Assembly (NCBI RefSeq): GCF_018409545.1
Contig: NZ_AP024563.1
Span: forward strand, 2,626,001-2,690,000
Direction of reading: 5' to 3'
Length of the DNA stretch: 64,000 nucleotides
Source: Allochromatium tepidum
GTDB taxonomy: Bacteria > Pseudomonadota > Gammaproteobacteria > Chromatiales > Chromatiaceae
Below are positions 1-9,072 of this stretch, one piece after another. The notes below the pieces were generated by a model. The model searched no databases, had not been told where the DNA came from, and was given only the letters and a program-made list of their open reading frames with translations. The translations under genes and the position numbers were made by a program. The stretch's first letter is position 1. Each line of letters starts with the position of its first letter.

Positions 1-593
1 GTGGCGCGGTCGCGGATCTCGTATTTGTAGAAACCGCCCGGCTCCAGCCCTGGGATGAACAGCTCCCAGACGCCCGAACCGCCGCGCACCCGCATCGGAT
101 TGGCGCGTCCGTCCCAGGCGTTGAAATCGCCCACCACGCTGACCCGCTCGGCATTCGGCGACCAGACGGCGAAGCGGATACCGGGCACGCCCTCGACCTC
201 GACCGCGTGCGAGCCGAGGATGCGGTAGATGTGCCAGTGCTTGCCCTCGCCGAACAGATGCAGGTCGAGATCGCCCAGCAACGGCGGGAAGCAATAGGGA
301 TCGTATTGGACATGGGTAAGGCCGTCGGCATCCGTCCATTCGACCTGGAAGCGTTGCGGCAACTGTTCGGCCTCGCCCTCCCAGACGAAGAAATCACTGC
401 CCTCGATACGCTCCATCGGCGCGTCGGGTTCGACCAGTCTCACCTGCTCGGCCTGGGGCAGGAAGACGCGCGCGACCGCTCGCCCGTTGTCCTCATGGCG
501 TCCGAGAACCTCGAAGGGATCGTGGTGACGCGCCTCGACGATACGCTGCAAGGGTTCCGGGAGCTTGGGGGCAGAGCTGATCGCGTTGGCCAT
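1..593 (-). CDS. glgB: 1,4-alpha-glucan branching enzyme, N-terminal part
   Basis: Branching enzyme of glycogen synthesis, which makes alpha-1,6 branches in the cytoplasm. Only the first 197 codons lie in the window and the catalytic GH13 domain is beyond the left edge. The protein begins [18 protein letters not shown] and has the family motif [10 protein letters not shown] near residue 24. From about residue 140 it enters a CBM48 module ([20 protein letters not shown], then [11 protein letters not shown]). The ATG at 593 is preceded by AGGAACG, a reasonable ribosome site. It is divergent from glgC across a 94-base gap, so both glycogen genes probably share this control region. Identity is secure; the rest of the gene is not visible. 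Confidence 0.95.
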   Translation of the reverse strand, partial: MANAISSAPKLPEPLQRIVEARHHDPFEVLGRHEDNGRAVARVFLPQAEQVRLVEPDAPMERIEGSDFFVWEGEAEQLPQRFQVEWTDADGLTHVQYDPYCFPPLLGDLDLHLFGEGKHWHIYRILGSHAVEVEGVPGIRFAVWSPNAERVSVVGDFNAWDGRANPMRVRGGSGVWELFIPGLEPGGFYKYEIRDRA

Positions 594-687
594 GTCGTTC
601 CTGTACCTCTGGGGATTGGAATACGCGGGGATGGTATCATAAGGAGGTTCCCAATCCTTTGCAGGCCGTCGTCAAACAGGAGGAGCC

Positions 688-1959
688 ATGCCCCACACCA
701 ACCCCAGGTTCATCAGCCGCCTGACCCGCAACACGCTGGCGCTCATCCTGGCCGGGGGGCGTGGCTCACGTCTCAAGCAACTGACCGCCTGGCGTTCCAA
801 GCCGGCGGTGCCCTTCGGCGGCAAGTTCCGCATCATCGATTTCCCGCTCTCCAACTGCATCAACTCCGGCATCCGGCGTATCGGCGTGCTGACCCAGTAC
901 AAGGCCCATTCGCTGATCCTGCATATCCAGAAGGGCTGGGGCTTCCTGCGCGGCGAGTTCGGCGAGTTCGTCGAGCTGTGGCCGGCGCAGCAGCGCGTGG
1001 CCGAGACCGCCTGGTATGCCGGCACGGCGGACGCGGTGTTCCAGAATCTCGACATCATCCGCGACCATGATCCCGAATACATCCTGATCCTGGCCGGCGA
1101 TCACATCTATAAGATGGACTATGGCGCCATGATCGCCCATCACGTCGAGACCGGCGCCGACATGACGGTCGGTTGTCTGGAGGTCGATGTCGAGCGGGCG
1201 CGTGAGTTCGGCGTCATGTCGGTCGACAGCGACGGCCGGGTGCGCCGCTTCGCCGAGAAGCCGGCCAATCCCGAGACCATCCCCGGACAGCCCGAACGCT
1301 GCCTGGCATCGATGGGAATCTATGTGTTCAATCGCGGTTTTCTATTCGAGCAGCTGTTCAAGGACGCGGACATGCCGGGGTCGAGCCATGACTTCGGCAA
1401 GGACATCATCCCCAACGTCATCAAACTCTATCGGGTCATGGCCTATACCTTCCGCGATCCGCGCAGCGGCGATCAGGCCTACTGGCGCGATGTGGGCACG
1501 CTGGATGCGTTCTGGGAGGCCAATCTGGAGCTGATCGGCGTCACGCCGCCGCTGAATCTCTATGACCAAAACTGGCCGATCTGGACCTATCAGGAGCAGT
1601 TGCCGCCGGCCAAGTTCGTGTTCGACGACGATGACCGGCGCGGCATGGCGGTCGACTCCATGGTCTCGGGCGGCTGCATCATCTCGGGCGCGACGGTGCG
1701 CCATTCGCTGCTGTTTTCGAACGTGCGAGTGAACTCTTACAGCCAGGTGAGTGACTCAGTGATCCTGCCGGACGTGGAGATCGGGCGAAACTGCATCGTG
1801 CGCAAGGCGATCGTCGATCGTTTTTGCCAACTGCCAGAGGGCACGCGGATCGGACTGGATCCCGAGGCCGACCGGCGTGCCGGTTTCCATGTGAGCGAGG
1901 GCGGCGTCACCCTGGTGACGCCCGAGATGCTCGGGCAGGACGCCAATCAGGTTCGCTGA
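688..1959 (+). CDS. glgC: glucose-1-phosphate adenylyltransferase
   Basis: Makes ADP-glucose from glucose-1-phosphate and ATP, the committed step of bacterial glycogen synthesis. The 423 residues match the usual GlgC length. The nucleotide-binding motif [11 protein letters not shown] lies at residues 23-33, followed by [20 protein letters not shown], the GTADAVFQN substrate loop and the SMGIYVF segment. The C-terminal third has the pattern of a left-handed beta-helix ([20 protein letters not shown]). A strong AGGAGG ribosome site at 678-683 fixes the ATG at 688. It is divergent from glgB. GlgC enzymes of this type are usually under allosteric control, which cannot be judged here. Confidence 0.97.
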   Translation: MPHTNPRFISRLTRNTLALILAGGRGSRLKQLTAWRSKPAVPFGGKFRIIDFPLSNCINSGIRRIGVLTQYKAHSLILHIQKGWGFLRGEFGEFVELWPAQQRVAETAWYAGTADAVFQNLDIIRDHDPEYILILAGDHIYKMDYGAMIAHHVETGADMTVGCLEVDVERAREFGVMSVDSDGRVRRFAEKPANPETIPGQPERCLASMGIYVFNRGFLFEQLFKDADMPGSSHDFGKDIIPNVIKLYRVMAYTFRDPRSGDQAYWRDVGTLDAFWEANLELIGVTPPLNLYDQNWPIWTYQEQLPPAKFVFDDDDRRGMAVDSMVSGGCIISGATVRHSLLFSNVRVNSYSQVSDSVILPDVEIGRNCIVRKAIVDRFCQLPEGTRIGLDPEADRRAGFHVSEGGVTLVTPEMLGQDANQVR

Positions 1960-1998
1960 GACCCTGTTCGTTTTCAGCGTTTCGTCACGGATTCCATC

Positions 1999-2199
1999 AT
2001 GAAGATCATCTTGAACGGAGCACCCCGCGAGATCGCCGACGATATGCGCGTGTCGGAGCTCGTCGAATATCTGGAACTGCTCGGCCAGCGCTTCGCCATC
2101 GAGGTCAATGCCGAACTGGTGCCGCGTAGCCGCTTCGCCGAGCATCGGCTCGCCGTCGGCGACAGGGTCGAGATCATCCAGGCCGTCGGCGGCGGGTGA
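1999..2199 (+). CDS. thiS: sulfur carrier protein ThiS
   Basis: Small ubiquitin-like sulfur carrier for the thiazole part of thiamine. The 66 residues end in AVGGG; the terminal Gly-Gly is adenylated and then thiocarboxylated. The body (MKIILNGAPREIADDMRVSELVEYL and following) fits the beta-grasp fold. It starts 39 bases after glgC and is followed 60 bases later by thiG, its acceptor enzyme. No TPP riboswitch is visible in the short gap upstream, so thiamine control, if any, is not local or lies further upstream. Confidence 0.93.
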   Translation: MKIILNGAPREIADDMRVSELVEYLELLGQRFAIEVNAELVPRSRFAEHRLAVGDRVEIIQAVGGG

Positions 2200-2259
2200 G
2201 TCGAGCGCGCCGTCGTTTCCAATACCCAATTTCCGAATCGCCACCTCTAGAGTCATTGC

Positions 2260-3057
2260 ATGTCCACACCCGCCCCCACTTCCGATCGTCTCATCATCGC
2301 CGGCAAGGACTACGGCTCGCGCCTGCTGGTCGGCACCGGCAAATACAAGGACATGGACGAGACCGCGCAAGCCATCGCCGCCAGCGGCGCCGAGATCGTC
2401 ACCATCGCCGTGCGCCGCACCAACATCGGCCAGAACAGCGACGAGCCGAACATCCTCGACGTGTTGCCGCCGGATCGTTACACCATCCTGCCCAACACGG
2501 CCGGCTGCTATGACGTCGACACGGCCGTGCGCACCTGTCGGCTGGCGCGCGAGCTGCTCGACGGTCACAACCTGGTCAAGCTCGAAGTGCTCGGCGACGA
2601 GAAGACGCTGTTCCCCGATGTCATGGCCACGCTCAAGGCCGCCGAGATCCTGGTCAAGGACGGCTTCGAGGTCATGGTCTATACCAATGACGATCCCATC
2701 GTCGCGCGCGAGCTGGAGGCGGTCGGCTGCGTGGCTGTGATGCCGCTGGCGGCGCCGATCGGCTCGGGGCTGGGCATTCGCAATCCGCTCAACATCCGCA
2801 CCATCGTCGAGAATGCCAAGGTGCCGATTCTGGTCGATGCCGGTGTGGGCACGGCTTCGGATGCGGCGGTCGCGATGGAGCTGGGCTGTGACGGCGTGCT
2901 GATGAACACCGCGATCGCTGCCGCCAAGAATCCGGTGCTCATGGCGAGCGCCATGCGCAAAGCGATCGAGGCCGGGCGCGAGGCGTTCCTGGCGGGGCGG
3001 ATGCCGGCCAAGCGTTTTGCCTCGGCGTCTTCGCCGATCGAAGGGTTGTTCTTTTGA
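2260..3057 (+). CDS. thiG: thiazole synthase ThiG
   Basis: TIM-barrel enzyme that forms the thiazole phosphate ring from deoxyxylulose phosphate, dehydroglycine and the ThiS thiocarboxylate. The 265 residues are a normal length. Family segments include [10 protein letters not shown] near the N-terminus, [25 protein letters not shown] around the Schiff-base lysine, and the phosphate-binding [16 protein letters not shown]. It follows thiS and overlaps trmB by four bases, so the three genes are probably one transcript. Confidence 0.96.
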   Translation: MSTPAPTSDRLIIAGKDYGSRLLVGTGKYKDMDETAQAIAASGAEIVTIAVRRTNIGQNSDEPNILDVLPPDRYTILPNTAGCYDVDTAVRTCRLARELLDGHNLVKLEVLGDEKTLFPDVMATLKAAEILVKDGFEVMVYTNDDPIVARELEAVGCVAVMPLAAPIGSGLGIRNPLNIRTIVENAKVPILVDAGVGTASDAAVAMELGCDGVLMNTAIAAAKNPVLMASAMRKAIEAGREAFLAGRMPAKRFASASSPIEGLFF

Positions 3058-3770
3058 GCCGGACGGCGATGGAGGATGTCACCGACGGACACCCGCGCCG
3101 CGCCATCCGTAGCTTCGTGCTGCGCGAAGGGCGTCTGACGGCGGCCCAGGAGCGCGCATTCAGTGAACTCTGGCCGCGCTTCGGCCTGGACTGGACGCCG
3201 GGCGCGCCGCTCGATCTCGCGGCGCTGTTCGGCAACGACCGGCCGGTGGTGCTTGAGATCGGCTTCGGCAACGGCGAATCGCTGGCCGAGATGGCCGAGC
3301 GCGATCCGGAGCGCAACTGGCTCGGGATCGAGGTCCATCGTCCGGGTGTCGGTCATCTGCTGCTGGAGATCGAGCGGCGGGGTCTGACCAATCTGCGCGT
3401 GATGCGTCACGACGCCGTCGAGGTACTGCGCGAAGGGATCGAACCGGGCGCGCTGGAGGCCGTGCAACTGTTCTTCCCCGATCCCTGGCCGAAGAAGCGT
3501 CATCACAAGCGGCGGATTCTGAGTCCGGAGCTGGTCGGGTTGCTGGCGCGCGTCATTCGTCCTGGCGGGATCTTCCATGCCGCGACCGACTGGGCGCACT
3601 ATGCCGAGCAGATGCTCGAGGTGCTCGACGGCGCGGCGGATCTGTTCGAGAACACCGCCGGAACCGGTGCCTATGCGCCCCGCCCGGCTTTCCGGCCGCT
3701 GACCAAGTTCGAGCAGCGCGGCGAACGGCTCGGGCATCCGGTCGCCGATCTCATCTACCGGCGGCGCTGA
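3054..3770 (+). CDS. trmB: tRNA (guanine-N7-)-methyltransferase
   Basis: Methylates G46 of tRNA at N7 with S-adenosylmethionine. Motif I is [10 protein letters not shown] and the TrmB signature [13 protein letters not shown] follows, then [10 protein letters not shown]. Two starts are possible. TTG at 3054 overlaps the thiG stop (TTGA) and has AAGGG about nine bases upstream, so it was chosen. An in-frame ATG at 3069 has no clear ribosome site. The product is 238 residues from TTG or 233 from ATG, both normal. Cotranscription with thiG is likely. Confidence 0.95.
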   Translation: MSRTAMEDVTDGHPRRAIRSFVLREGRLTAAQERAFSELWPRFGLDWTPGAPLDLAALFGNDRPVVLEIGFGNGESLAEMAERDPERNWLGIEVHRPGVGHLLLEIERRGLTNLRVMRHDAVEVLREGIEPGALEAVQLFFPDPWPKKRHHKRRILSPELVGLLARVIRPGGIFHAATDWAHYAEQMLEVLDGAADLFENTAGTGAYAPRPAFRPLTKFEQRGERLGHPVADLIYRRR

Positions 3771-3782
3771 GGCGGCATCCAC

Positions 3783-4406
3783 ATGGCTAGCCTGCGACTC
3801 GACGGACTCTCGCATCGCACGCTGGCGCCCGTGGATCTCGCACTCGCGGCCGGCGAGCGGGTGTTCGTCTCCGGCCCGTCCGGGTCGGGCAAGAGCCTGC
3901 TGCTGCGCGCCATCGCCGATCTCGACCCGCATCAGGGCGAGGTCTGGCTCGACAACGAGCCGCGCTCGCGGATGGCCCCGCCCGTCTGGCGACGGCGGGT
4001 CGGGCTGCTGCCGGCCGAGTCGTTCTGGTGGGCCGAGACGGTCGGGGCGCATCTGCCCGCGATCCAGGCATCGGACCCGGATTTCGAACGCTTGAGCGGC
4101 CGGCTGGCCGGACTGGGTTTCGAGCCGGATGTGCTCGACTGGTCGGTCACGCGGCTGTCGACCGGCGAGCGCCAGCGTCTGGCGTTGGTTCGGCTGCTGG
4201 CGCAAGGCCCGGCGGCACTGCTGCTCGACGAGGCGACCGCCAACCTCGATCCAGCCAACCGCGATCGGGTCGAGACCCTGGTCGAAACCTATCGCGGCGA
4301 ACAAAAGGCGTCCGTGCTCTGGGTCAGCCATGATCCCGAGCAGCGCGCACGCCTTGGCGGTCGTGCTTTCGTCATCCGCGATGGACGCTTGGAGCCTGAG
4401 ACCTGA
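3783..4406 (+). CDS. fetA: ABC transporter ATPase, FetA/YbbL type
   Basis: ATP-binding subunit of a two-gene ABC system related to E. coli FetAB (YbbLM), which is linked to iron export and oxidative-stress resistance. The 207 residues carry Walker A GPSGSGKS at 31-38, the ABC signature LSTGERQR, Walker B ALLLDEA and the switch histidine in VSHDPEQ. Its last base is the first base of the fetB ATG region, so the two are coupled. Substrate is inferred from the family only. Confidence 0.85.
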   Translation: MASLRLDGLSHRTLAPVDLALAAGERVFVSGPSGSGKSLLLRAIADLDPHQGEVWLDNEPRSRMAPPVWRRRVGLLPAESFWWAETVGAHLPAIQASDPDFERLSGRLAGLGFEPDVLDWSVTRLSTGERQRLALVRLLAQGPAALLLDEATANLDPANRDRVETLVETYRGEQKASVLWVSHDPEQRARLGGRAFVIRDGRLEPET

Positions 4407-5233
4407 TGGACGCGAACGCCCCCGCCAACCCAACCATCGGCCTGATCGAACTCTCACCCTGGGATCTGTCGCTGGCCTCGCTGCTGGTGCTGTTGTTGGC
4501 GGCCCTGTCCTGGCGACTTCGGCTCGGCGTCGAACGGCGCGTGCTGATCGCCGCCGCGCGCAGTGCGGTACAGCTCACCCTGGTCGGTCTGGTGCTCAAG
4601 CTGCTGTTCGCCCAGACCAGTCTGCCGCTGATCGGACTCATGGCCCTGGTCATGCTCTCGGTCGCCGGTTTCGAGGTCATGCAGCGCCAGACGCGCCGCT
4701 TCGGCGGTCCCTGGGGCTACGGCATCGGCGCCGTGTCGATGTTTCTGTCCTCGTTCAGCGTCACCCTGCTGGCGCTCAGGGTCGTCATCGGGGTCGAACC
4801 CTGGTATCAGCCGCAATATCTCATCCCGTTGCTCGGGATGCTGCTCGGCAACACCATGAGCGGCGTGGCCATCGCGCTCGACAACCTCACCCGCCATGCC
4901 TGGGAGTCGCGCGGCCAGATCGAAGCGCGCCTGCTGGCCGGTCAGGATTGGGAGCAGGCCATCGAACACATCCGGCGCGAGGCCCTGCGCTCGGGACTCA
5001 TCCCCATCATCAATGCCATGGGCACGGCGGGACTGGTCAGTCTGCCGGGCATGATGACCGGCCAGATCCTCGCCGGCAGTCCGCCGATGGACGCGGCCAA
5101 GTACCAGCTGCTCATCATGTTTCTGATCGCCGCCGGCACCGGACTCGGCGCGATGGTCGCCGTCTGGATGGGCTCGCGGCGCCTGTTCGACGAGCGCCGG
5201 CGACTGCGGCTCGATCGACTGAAACCGGCTTGA
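4406..5233 (+). CDS. fetB: ABC transporter permease, FetB/YbbM (UPF0014) family
   Basis: Inner-membrane partner of the preceding ATPase. The 275 residues hold about seven hydrophobic segments, starting with LASLLVLLLAALSW. The conserved UPF0014 stretch MGTAGLVSLPGMMTGQILAG is present, followed by a region rich in Ala and Met. E. coli FetB is reported to help export iron; the metal handled here is not shown by the sequence. The gene is followed by a 165-base gap with a palindrome before mqo. Confidence 0.86.
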   Translation: MDANAPANPTIGLIELSPWDLSLASLLVLLLAALSWRLRLGVERRVLIAAARSAVQLTLVGLVLKLLFAQTSLPLIGLMALVMLSVAGFEVMQRQTRRFGGPWGYGIGAVSMFLSSFSVTLLALRVVIGVEPWYQPQYLIPLLGMLLGNTMSGVAIALDNLTRHAWESRGQIEARLLAGQDWEQAIEHIRREALRSGLIPIINAMGTAGLVSLPGMMTGQILAGSPPMDAAKYQLLIMFLIAAGTGLGAMVAVWMGSRRLFDERRRLRLDRLKPA

Positions 5234-5257
5234 TCAGCACGCGCTTTAATTGAGTGT

Positions 5258-5271
5258 TTTAATGCATTAAA
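5258..5271. promoter_or_regulatory. perfect 14-bp palindrome upstream of mqo
   Basis: TTTAATGCATTAAA is a perfect inverted repeat in an AT-rich patch, 127 bases before the mqo start and 25 bases after the fetB stop. The AT content stands out from the surrounding GC-rich DNA. It could be a repressor site or part of the mqo promoter. No regulator is assigned. Confidence 0.4.
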
Positions 5272-5398
5272 TGCAAGCCCCGGCATTCTCTTGGATCTCA
5301 ACTTCAGCTAACGTGACGGTTATGTTGCGCTGCATCATGGGCCAGATCGGCCCAATCGCGGCGATCGGCGTCCGCACCGCCGTTGGAGACCAAGAACC

Positions 5399-6799
5399 AT
5401 GTCCGCTTCGACCCATTACGACGTCCTGATCGTCGGCGCCGGTGTCACCGGCACCGCCCTGCTCTATGAACTGGCCAAGTTCACGGATCTCAACCGGCTG
5501 TGTCTGATCGAGAAATACGACAGCGTCGCCCGCGTCAACTCGCACGCCCACAGCAACAGCCAAACCATCCACTGCGGCGACATCGAGACCAACTACACGC
5601 TCGACAAGGCCCGTGTCGTCAAGCGCACGGCCTATATGGTCATCAACTACGCCACCAAGCTCCAGGCGCGCGATCGCGACCGTATCCTCTTCCGCATGCC
5701 CAAGATGCTGCTCGCCGTCGGCAAGGATGAATGCGATCTGGTGCGCAAGCGCTATGAGAGCTTCAAGGAACTCTTCCCCCGGATGCAGCTCCTGGAGCGC
5801 CAGGACATCGCCGACCTGGAGCCGAACGTCGCCCTGGTCGACGGCGCTTGGCGCAAAGAGGAGATCGTCGCCACCGGGACCCCGGACGAGTATTGCGCAG
5901 TCGATTTCCAGGCGTTGGCCGAGTCCTTCTCGCGCGAATGCGTGCGCATCGAACGCAGTTCCAGCAAGCAGATCAGCCAGCTCTTCTCGACCAAGGTCGA
6001 CCGCATCCGCCGCGTCGACGACGGCTATCTGGTGGAGACCAGTCGCGGCCCGCTCCAGGCGCGCGCCGTAGTGGTCTGTGCCGGCGGGCACTCGCTGCTG
6101 ATGGCCCAGGAGATGGGACTCGGGCTGGAATATTCCTGTCTGCCCGTGGCCGGCTCCTTCTATTTCGCTCCCGAGGCGCTCAACGGCAAGGTCTACACGG
6201 TTCAGAACCCCAACCTGCCCTTCGCCGCCGTGCATGGCGACCACGACGTCAAAGAGCGCGGCAAGACCCGCTTCGGACCGACCGCGCTCATGCTGCCGAT
6301 GCTCGAACGGCGCAATCCGGAATCGATCCGCGAGTTCTTCAAGGTGCTGCGCTTCGACCGCCAGGTGGCGGGTGTGGTCTGGGATCAATTCAAGGTCCGT
6401 GACATCCGTCACTACATCCTGCGCAACTTCCTCTACGAGGTGCCGCATCTCAACCGACGTCTGTTCGTCAAGGAGATCCGCAAGATCGTGCCCTCGATGA
6501 CGGTCGAGGACATCCACTATGCCGAGGGCTTCGGCGGCATCCGGCCGCAACTGATCGACAAGGCCGCGCGCAAGCTGCGCATGGGCGAGGCCAAGATCAG
6601 CGATGGCCATGGCATCATCTTCAACATGACCCCATCGCCGGGCGGCACCAGTTGTCTGGGCAGCGGCGAGAATGACATGCGCACCCTCGCCCGCCATCTG
6701 GGTGCGCGCATCGACGAAGCGGCCTTCGAGCGCGAGCTGCTGATGGGACACGAGGACACGCGCGCGCCCGCGTCGATCCTGACCGAGGACGCGGCCTGA
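5399..6799 (+). CDS. mqo: malate:quinone oxidoreductase-like FAD enzyme
   Basis: Peripheral membrane flavoenzyme expected to oxidise malate to oxaloacetate and pass electrons to quinone. The 466 residues open with YDVLIVGAGVTGTALLYELA, the FAD-binding GxGxxG motif at residues 13-18. The segments NSHAHSNSQTIHCGDIETNY and the C-terminal MTPSPGGTSCLGSGENDM match the shorter Mqo branch best known from epsilonproteobacteria, not the E. coli branch. Substrate is inferred from family resemblance; a related 2-hydroxy-acid oxidase role cannot be excluded. The gene stands alone after fetAB. Confidence 0.82.
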   Translation: MSASTHYDVLIVGAGVTGTALLYELAKFTDLNRLCLIEKYDSVARVNSHAHSNSQTIHCGDIETNYTLDKARVVKRTAYMVINYATKLQARDRDRILFRMPKMLLAVGKDECDLVRKRYESFKELFPRMQLLERQDIADLEPNVALVDGAWRKEEIVATGTPDEYCAVDFQALAESFSRECVRIERSSSKQISQLFSTKVDRIRRVDDGYLVETSRGPLQARAVVVCAGGHSLLMAQEMGLGLEYSCLPVAGSFYFAPEALNGKVYTVQNPNLPFAAVHGDHDVKERGKTRFGPTALMLPMLERRNPESIREFFKVLRFDRQVAGVVWDQFKVRDIRHYILRNFLYEVPHLNRRLFVKEIRKIVPSMTVEDIHYAEGFGGIRPQLIDKAARKLRMGEAKISDGHGIIFNMTPSPGGTSCLGSGENDMRTLARHLGARIDEAAFERELLMGHEDTRAPASILTEDAA

Positions 6800-7043
6800 A
6801 GCCGCCGACCGAAGCAGGCCGGCATCCGACCGGCCCCATCGATCTTCACGCCTTCAATCCTTTCAATTGGGTTTGAAGACCCCGGCTCGACTTGGCGTAC
6901 CGGCTTCCGGTGGGTATCTTGCACGGTGGCCCGTGGGGCCGTCCTTCGAGGACGCACCAGGGCCGTCGACGCACAGTCCCACGCGCGCGGCTTGTTCACC
7001 GCCGCGTAGGAACCGCCCACTGCTCCCACGAGAGGCCCGCTTC
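6800..7043 (+). other. 244-base leader before nhaD, possibly structured
   Basis: No convincing gene lies here. An open frame continues upstream of the nhaD ATG but its residues are low-quality translation of GC-rich sequence. The stretch contains a hairpin GGCCGG...CCGGCC near 6820, a short perfect hairpin CGTCC TTCGA GGACG near 6941-6955, and several GGGCC repeats. It may be a long 5' leader for nhaD. No known riboswitch could be matched by eye. Confidence 0.3.
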
Positions 7044-8453
7044 ATGCCCCCCGTTCAACGTCTACTCATCGGACTCTTCGCCTTACTTGTTCCGACCCTG
7101 GCCCTGGCCAGCGGTGAGACCGCCGTCCTCCAGGCCATCGACCTGACCGACCACACCGTCGGTTATCTCGCGCTCCTGATCTTCGGCATCGCCTACGCCC
7201 TGGTCATGGCCGAGGAATTCCTACACCTGCGCAAATCCAAGCCGGTCATCATCGCCGCCGGCCTCATCTGGTGCTTGATCGCCTACGTCTACATCCAGCA
7301 GGGCCAGCCGCACGCGGCCGGCGAGGCGGTGCGCCACAACCTGCTCGAATACGCCGAGCTGATGCTGTTCCTGCTGGTCGCCATGACCTACATCAACGCC
7401 TTGGAGGAGCGGCGGGTCTTCGATGCACTGCGTGCCTGGCTCATCAACAAGGGCTTCGGCTTGCGCACGCTGTTCTGGATGACCGGCACCCTGGCCTTCT
7501 TCATCTCGCCGGTCGCCGACAACCTGACCACGGCGCTCCTGATGTGCGCGGTGGTGATGGCCGTCGGCGGCGACAACCGCACCTTCGTTACCCTGTCCTG
7601 CATCAACATCGTGGTCGCGGCCAATGCCGGCGGCGCCTTCAGCCCCTTCGGCGACATCACGACGCTCATGGTCTGGCAGAAGGGCGTGCTCGATTTCTTC
7701 ACCTTCTTCAAGCTCTTCGTACCCTCGCTGGTCAACTATCTGGTGCCGGCGATCCTCATGTCCTTCGCCGTGCCCAACATCAAGCCCGAGGCCCAGGACG
7801 CCAGCGCACACATGAAGCGCGGCGCACGCCGGATCATCGTGCTCTTCGTTCTGACCATCGCCACGGCGGTGAGCTTCCACAACTTCCTGCATCTGCCGCC
7901 TGTGATCGGTATGCTCACCGGGTTGGGTTATTTACAGGTCTTCGGCTTTTTCCTGCGCAAGACGCATCAGAGTTGGCACCAGCGCAACAGGGATCGCGCC
8001 GCACTGGTCGGCGACATGACGCCATTCGATGTGTTCAACAAGGTCGCGCGCGCCGAATGGGATACGCTGCTGTTCTTCTATGGCGTGGTGCTCTGCGTCG
8101 GCGGACTGGGTCAGATCGGTTACCTCTCGCTGGCCTCGGAGCTGATGTATGAGCAATGGGGACCGACGCTGGCCAATGTCGCGATCGGCGGCCTCTCGGC
8201 CATCGTCGACAACATCCCGGTCATGTTCGCAGTGCTGACCATGATGCCGGAGATGAGCGAAACCCAGTGGTTGCTGGTGACGCTGATGGCGGGTGTCGGT
8301 GGTTCGCTGCTGTCGATCGGCTCGGCGGCGGGTGTGGCGCTGATGGGACAGGCGCGCGGTACCTATACCTTCTTCGCGCATCTGGAATGGACGCCGGCGA
8401 TCGCGCTGGGCTTCCTGGCGAGTATCGCCGTTCACTTCTGGATCAACGGTTGA
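7044..8453 (+). CDS. nhaD: Na+/H+ antiporter NhaD
   Basis: Inner-membrane sodium/proton antiporter of the NhaD/ArsB superfamily, used in sodium tolerance and pH control. The 469-residue product has a hydrophobic N-terminus (LLIGLFALLVPTLALASG) and about twelve further membrane segments. Characteristic pieces are FFISPVADNLTTALLM, NAGGAFSPFGDITTLMVW and IVDNIPVMFAVLTMMPEM, the duplicated half-helix motifs of this fold. The ATG at 7044 was preferred to an upstream in-frame start because it follows AGAGG and gives a normal N-terminus. Confidence 0.93.
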   Translation: MPPVQRLLIGLFALLVPTLALASGETAVLQAIDLTDHTVGYLALLIFGIAYALVMAEEFLHLRKSKPVIIAAGLIWCLIAYVYIQQGQPHAAGEAVRHNLLEYAELMLFLLVAMTYINALEERRVFDALRAWLINKGFGLRTLFWMTGTLAFFISPVADNLTTALLMCAVVMAVGGDNRTFVTLSCINIVVAANAGGAFSPFGDITTLMVWQKGVLDFFTFFKLFVPSLVNYLVPAILMSFAVPNIKPEAQDASAHMKRGARRIIVLFVLTIATAVSFHNFLHLPPVIGMLTGLGYLQVFGFFLRKTHQSWHQRNRDRAALVGDMTPFDVFNKVARAEWDTLLFFYGVVLCVGGLGQIGYLSLASELMYEQWGPTLANVAIGGLSAIVDNIPVMFAVLTMMPEMSETQWLLVTLMAGVGGSLLSIGSAAGVALMGQARGTYTFFAHLEWTPAIALGFLASIAVHFWING

Positions 8454-8477
8454 GGTGACGGACCGTTAAGCCGCCGG

Positions 8478-8514
8478 ATCGCAAGCGGGCATGGACAAAT
8501 GCTCCGCTTGCGAT
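8478..8514 (+). terminator. 11-bp stem hairpin after nhaD, overlapping the tRNA promoter
   Basis: ATCGCAAGCGG (8478-8488) pairs perfectly with CCGCTTGCGAT (8504-8514). It lies 25 bases after the nhaD stop and is followed by TATAATT in place of a clean T run. It may stop nhaD transcription, and its second half is also the spacer of the tRNA-Ser promoter. Confidence 0.5.
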
Positions 8515-8520
8515 TATAAT
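8492..8520 (+). promoter_or_regulatory. sigma-70 promoter for tRNA-Ser
   Basis: TGGACA at 8492-8497 and a consensus TATAAT at 8515-8520 are separated by exactly 17 bases. The predicted start near 8527 lies about 36 bases before the mature tRNA 5' end, a normal leader length. The promoter sits inside the hairpin that follows nhaD. Confidence 0.75.
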
Positions 8521-8562
8521 TCCTCGCTTATCGCCGGCCACGTCCGTTGGTCGGCACTGCCC

Positions 8563-8652
<90 letters not shown>

Positions 8653-8793
8653 TATATTTTCGCAAGTCGCTGATAGGCAAGGGAAAGCAAGGCGCCGAAT
8701 GGATTCCGCCCCCCTTCTCGAAGCTGTTTGGCCTTCCGCCACGGCCGACGGTTGATTCCGTCATTCTAACGGCCCCTGATCCCGCTCGACCTT

Positions 8794-9072
8794 TCAGGGC
8801 CGCAATGCCTCGGGATGCCGCGCAGCGACCCGCAGTAGCGCCAATGCCGGGCCGCGCGGATGGCGGCGGCCTTGCTCCCAGCCTTCGAGGGTGCGGCGAC
8901 TGACACCCAACAGGGCGGCGAACGCTTCCTGGGTCAGCCCCATACGTTCGCGGATCGCGCGGGCGTCCGGCGTGGAGACCTCGAAGGTCCGCAAAGCCAC
9001 CTCTCCGCGCTGATGGGCTTTGATCTCTCGCAGACCGTCCAGGATCTCGCGTCCGATGTCACGTTGACTCAT
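8794..9072 (-). CDS. HigA/NadS-like XRE antitoxin
   Basis: A 92-residue helix-turn-helix protein. Residues about 38-75 hold the HTH (IRERMGLTQEAFAALLGVSR then RTLEGWEQGRRHP), typical of antitoxins encoded after a RelE/HigB-type toxin. It should bind the toxin and its own operon promoter. The ATG at 9072 was chosen; a GTG lies just before it at 9075. GGAGG is located 9 bases upstream of the ATG, inside the end of the toxin frame, and the two genes overlap by 14 bases. The toxin partner is frameshifted, so this antitoxin may now be an orphan. Confidence 0.85.
   Translation of the reverse strand: MSQRDIGREILDGLREIKAHQRGEVALRTFEVSTPDARAIRERMGLTQEAFAALLGVSRRTLEGWEQGRRHPRGPALALLRVAARHPEALRP

Noticed and set aside
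1960-1998. TPP riboswitch before thiS
   Set aside because: The gap is only 39 bases and cannot hold the aptamer; no THI-box-like bases were seen.
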